Assembly (NCBI GenBank): GCA_944326235.1
Contig: CALVDH010000013.1
Location: 1-64,000, forward strand
DNA: 64,000 bases
DNA from: an uncultured Bacteroidales bacterium
GTDB taxonomy: Bacteria; Bacteroidota; Bacteroidia; Bacteroidales; UBA932
Direction: 5' to 3'
Part shown: positions 62,706 to 64,000 of the stretch, in pieces
How the letters are laid out: the number at the start of each line of letters is the position of its first letter
How positions within the stretch are numbered: position 1 is the first letter of the stretch
Translations under genes and position numbers: made by a program
The notes under the pieces: model-generated
What the model saw: only the letters and a program-made list of their open reading frames with translations
What the model was told of the DNA's origin: nothing
Database searches by the model: none

Positions 62706-62741
62706 ACAACGGCAGCATTTCCCGCGATTTGCTGCCGTTGT
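62706..62741. repeat. Palindrome, dispersed family copy 2
   Basis: ACAACGGCAGCA (62706-62717) pairs perfectly with TGCTGCCGTTGT (62730-62741), with TTTCCCGCGATT between. Stem core and TCCCG-GAT loop match the palindrome at 577-610. Confidence 0.8.
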
Positions 62742-62827
62742 GTTTGCGACATTTGCTGTCTCCACCCGTTACAGCGACTCTGAGCCGTATTTCATTTCCT
62801 AACCCTTTCCGCAATGGCACTGTTTTC

Positions 62828-62857
62828 CGCATTTTTCTGCCGTTGCGGAAAAATGCG
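62828..62857. repeat. Palindrome with 10-bp stem
   Basis: CGCATTTTTC (62828-62837) pairs with GAAAAATGCG (62848-62857). The loop carries TGCCGTTGCG, related to the neighbouring family stem. Confidence 0.7.
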
Positions 62858-63510
62858 TGAACGAATTTGAATCGTCCGCACGGGGCGGTGTCAGAACAGA
62901 GTGACAATCAGCGTGTTAATTCAACGGCTTGTGGAGGCTGGAAGTTTAAAAACGGACTAAAGCACATGCTCCTCCTATTAGATGCTGATTATCAATTTGT
63001 TACAAAAATGCGGCGTGCGGCCACAGGCGACGGCGGAAGGCACGTACACTTATTTGTCAGAGATAGCGGAAATGTTGAGGTGAAAAACCGAGGGGATAGG
63101 ACAGAGTGCCTTTCCGGCTCAGACTTGAATCCCGAAATCAGCAGAGTACCCTAATACCCGGCCGGTACGGTCTTCAGGCCCTTTCAACCTTGCCGAAACG
63201 GAAAAGTGCAATCACTTTGATCCGGGCAAGCCTGACAATCTCCGCTCTGATGGAGATTATCACGAATGTGCATCTTGTTCTCATTTTCATTAATTGTGTA
63301 TTGACTATGTGTAAGAACAATTGGCTTCTCGCAATAACTACCTCCCCTCGGTAACAGTTCAAAAAAACAGACATCCACTTAGGGATGGATGCCTGTCTTA
63401 ATTTGGTCAATACACTTAATGATATCGCAAATGTAATATAAATTTCTTGAAAAGCAAAAGAAATCCGCCGACGCATGTGAATCCCATATCCATTCGGAGC
63501 ACCGACAATA

Positions 63511-63653
63511 GGAGCGAAGCGACCAAGTCCTCCCCACTGGGGAGGATTTAGGAGGGGGTGGATAAAGGAGCCGAAGGCAAGATAGAGTATATGATAAAAC
63601 ATTGGAGCACAGCGACTACACTCCCCTTCCTGGGAAGGGGCCGGGGGATGGGT
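63511..63653. repeat. Two copies of the GGAGC-hairpin dispersed repeat
   Basis: 63511-63560 begins GGAGCGAAGCGACC then TCCTCCCC-act-GGGGAGGA. 63604-63653 begins GGAGCACAGCGACT then CCCCTTCC-tg-GGAAGGGG and CCGGGGGATGGG. Reverse complements of 47-97 and 197-247 show the same order: GGAGCGCAGCGACC, hairpin, GGGGGATGGGG. So the family occurs at both ends of the window in opposite orientation. Confidence 0.8.
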
Positions 63654-63670
63654 CAGATACGGGTGCCCTT

Positions 63671-63718
63671 CGGGCACAAAAAAAGACTGATGCGAACATC
63701 AGTCTTTTTTTGTGCCCG
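63671..63718 (-). terminator. Terminator of tRNA-Leu with extended stem
   Basis: AAAAAAAGACTGATG (63678-63692) pairs with CATCAGTCTTTTTTT (63697-63711) around CGAA, giving a T-run on either strand. Pairing continues to 22 perfect base pairs (63671-63692 with 63697-63718), reaching into the 3' acceptor strand of tRNA-Leu. Confidence 0.88.
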
Positions 63719-63796
63719 GAACAGGACTCGAACCTGCACAGCCTTGCGGCCACTAGTCCCTGAAACTAGCGTGTCTACCAATTTCACCATCCGGGC
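63713..63796 (-). tRNA. tRNA-Leu (anticodon CAG)
   Basis: On the minus strand acceptor GCCCGGA pairs with TCCGGGC, discriminator A, no encoded CCA. Anticodon stem CTAGT/ACTAG holds loop TTCAGGG, anticodon CAG. A long variable arm (GGCCGCAAGGCT region) and T arm CAGG-TTCGAGT-CCTG confirm a class II tRNA-Leu. Confidence 0.93.
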
Positions 63797-63823
63797 AGAC
63801 ACTTCCTTTTTTCAAAGGGACTG

Positions 63824-63831
63824 CAAAGATA
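63824..63831 (-). promoter_or_regulatory. -7 box for tRNA-Leu
   Basis: The complement reads TATCTTTG, 28 bases before the tRNA 5' end at 63796. Confidence 0.55.
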
Positions 63832-63854
63832 GTGCTTTTTTTGTATATCGCAAA

Positions 63855-64000
63855 TTATTTTTTGAGCCGGGGCTGAAGATACATGATGCAGGCCAGACAT
63901 GCGGCGATACTGATGATGCCGCCGATGTAACCAATGGCTCCGACATTGATCCCTGAGCATACCAGACCTCCGATGAGGGCGCCGCCGCCGATGCCGACAT
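63855..64000 (-). CDS. MFS transporter, C-terminal fragment (cut by window edge)
   Basis: The last 47 or so codons of a gene entering from the right. The frame reads VGIGGGALIGGLVCSGINVG then a hydrophobic helix (IISIAACLACIMYL) and a stop after PRLKK at 63855-63857. The Gly-rich helix pair resembles the end of sugar-efflux-type major facilitator proteins. A longer open frame on the same strand in another phase is spurious. Confidence 0.65.
   Translation of the reverse strand, partial: VGIGGGALIGGLVCSGINVGAIGYIGGIISIAACLACIMYLQPRLKK

Larger units (their letters stand above)
62653..63677. other. Gene-poor repeat island
   Basis: No convincing gene. Open frames at 62867-63154 (plus) and 63174-63677 (minus) lack domains and run across repeats. 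Seen instead are palindromes at 62706-62741, 62828-62857 and 63528-63546, a hairpin at 63623-63640, and a partial duplicate of the ctpA end near 62663-62701. The AT-richer middle (63200-63460) may be remnant of an old insertion, but no terminal repeats or transposase are readable. Confidence 0.55.

Noticed and set aside
62867..63154. 95-codon open frame on the plus strand
   Set aside because: No recognisable domain, odd composition, no promoter box nearby, and lies in a repeat island.
63174..63677. 167-codon open frame on the minus strand
   Set aside because: Half of it translates the dispersed GGAGC-hairpin repeats; no domain.

Overview
The window looks like chromosomal DNA of a fairly GC-rich member of the Bacteroidota, most likely Bacteroidales. 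Three things in the sequence point there. Many genes and tRNAs are preceded by the Bacteroidota -7 box TAnnTTTG, and genes lack obvious Shine-Dalgarno sites. Families typical of that phylum are present: GlsA/GlsB glycine-lipid acyltransferases, DUF4834 and DUF4837 proteins, a His-less SerA, and a zinc-type aspartate carbamoyltransferase. I cannot fix the genus from sequence alone.

Layout. 1-1040 is a gene-free repeat island, next to a Mpi-like serine recombinase (1040-1732). 1.88-11.7 kb holds an Smr protein, a membrane PHP protein, glmS, ssb, cysS, OsmC, miaB and envelope proteins. 11.7-28.5 kb is dense housekeeping: glsA-glsB, rpoN, upp, radC, rpsT, gltX flanked by two tRNA-Glu genes, a DUF4837 lipoprotein, rseP-dxr-M23 peptidase, ruvX, def, a phosphohexomutase, rimM-rpsP, and a VOC/SDR pair. 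28.55-30.27 kb is an accessory insert: a three-gene hipB-hipS-hipT-like toxin-antitoxin module, bracketed by a perfect 38-bp duplication of the 3' end of the adjacent efflux gene. 30.2-36.1 kb is an RND efflux operon (adaptor, pump, outer-membrane factor). 36.2-42.4 kb carries menA, a DUF362 ferredoxin-like protein, a cation/proton antiporter, miaA, and a LuxC-like reductase. 42.5-49 kb reads rightwards: YigZ, pyrB-pyrI, serC-serA-DUF1015, and a nucleotidyltransferase. recQ is divergent from a ureohydrolase, followed by nhaA, FKBP, a large unknown envelope protein, DUF4834, an MsbA-like ABC transporter, an acyl-CoA/AMP ligase, dCMP deaminase and a CtpA-type protease (to 62.65 kb). The right end is a second repeat island, tRNA-Leu, and the 3' end of an MFS transporter.

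Themes. Envelope and lipid genes recur: glsAB, rseP, dxr, menA, the ABC/ligase cluster and RND efflux. tRNA-linked genes also recur: gltX with both tRNA-Glu species, cysS, and miaA with miaB. The most interesting non-housekeeping items are the split HipA module with its insertion footprint, the 106-bp hairpin array beside the serine recombinase, and several long nested palindromes between genes. No phage, rRNA or CRISPR locus is visible.
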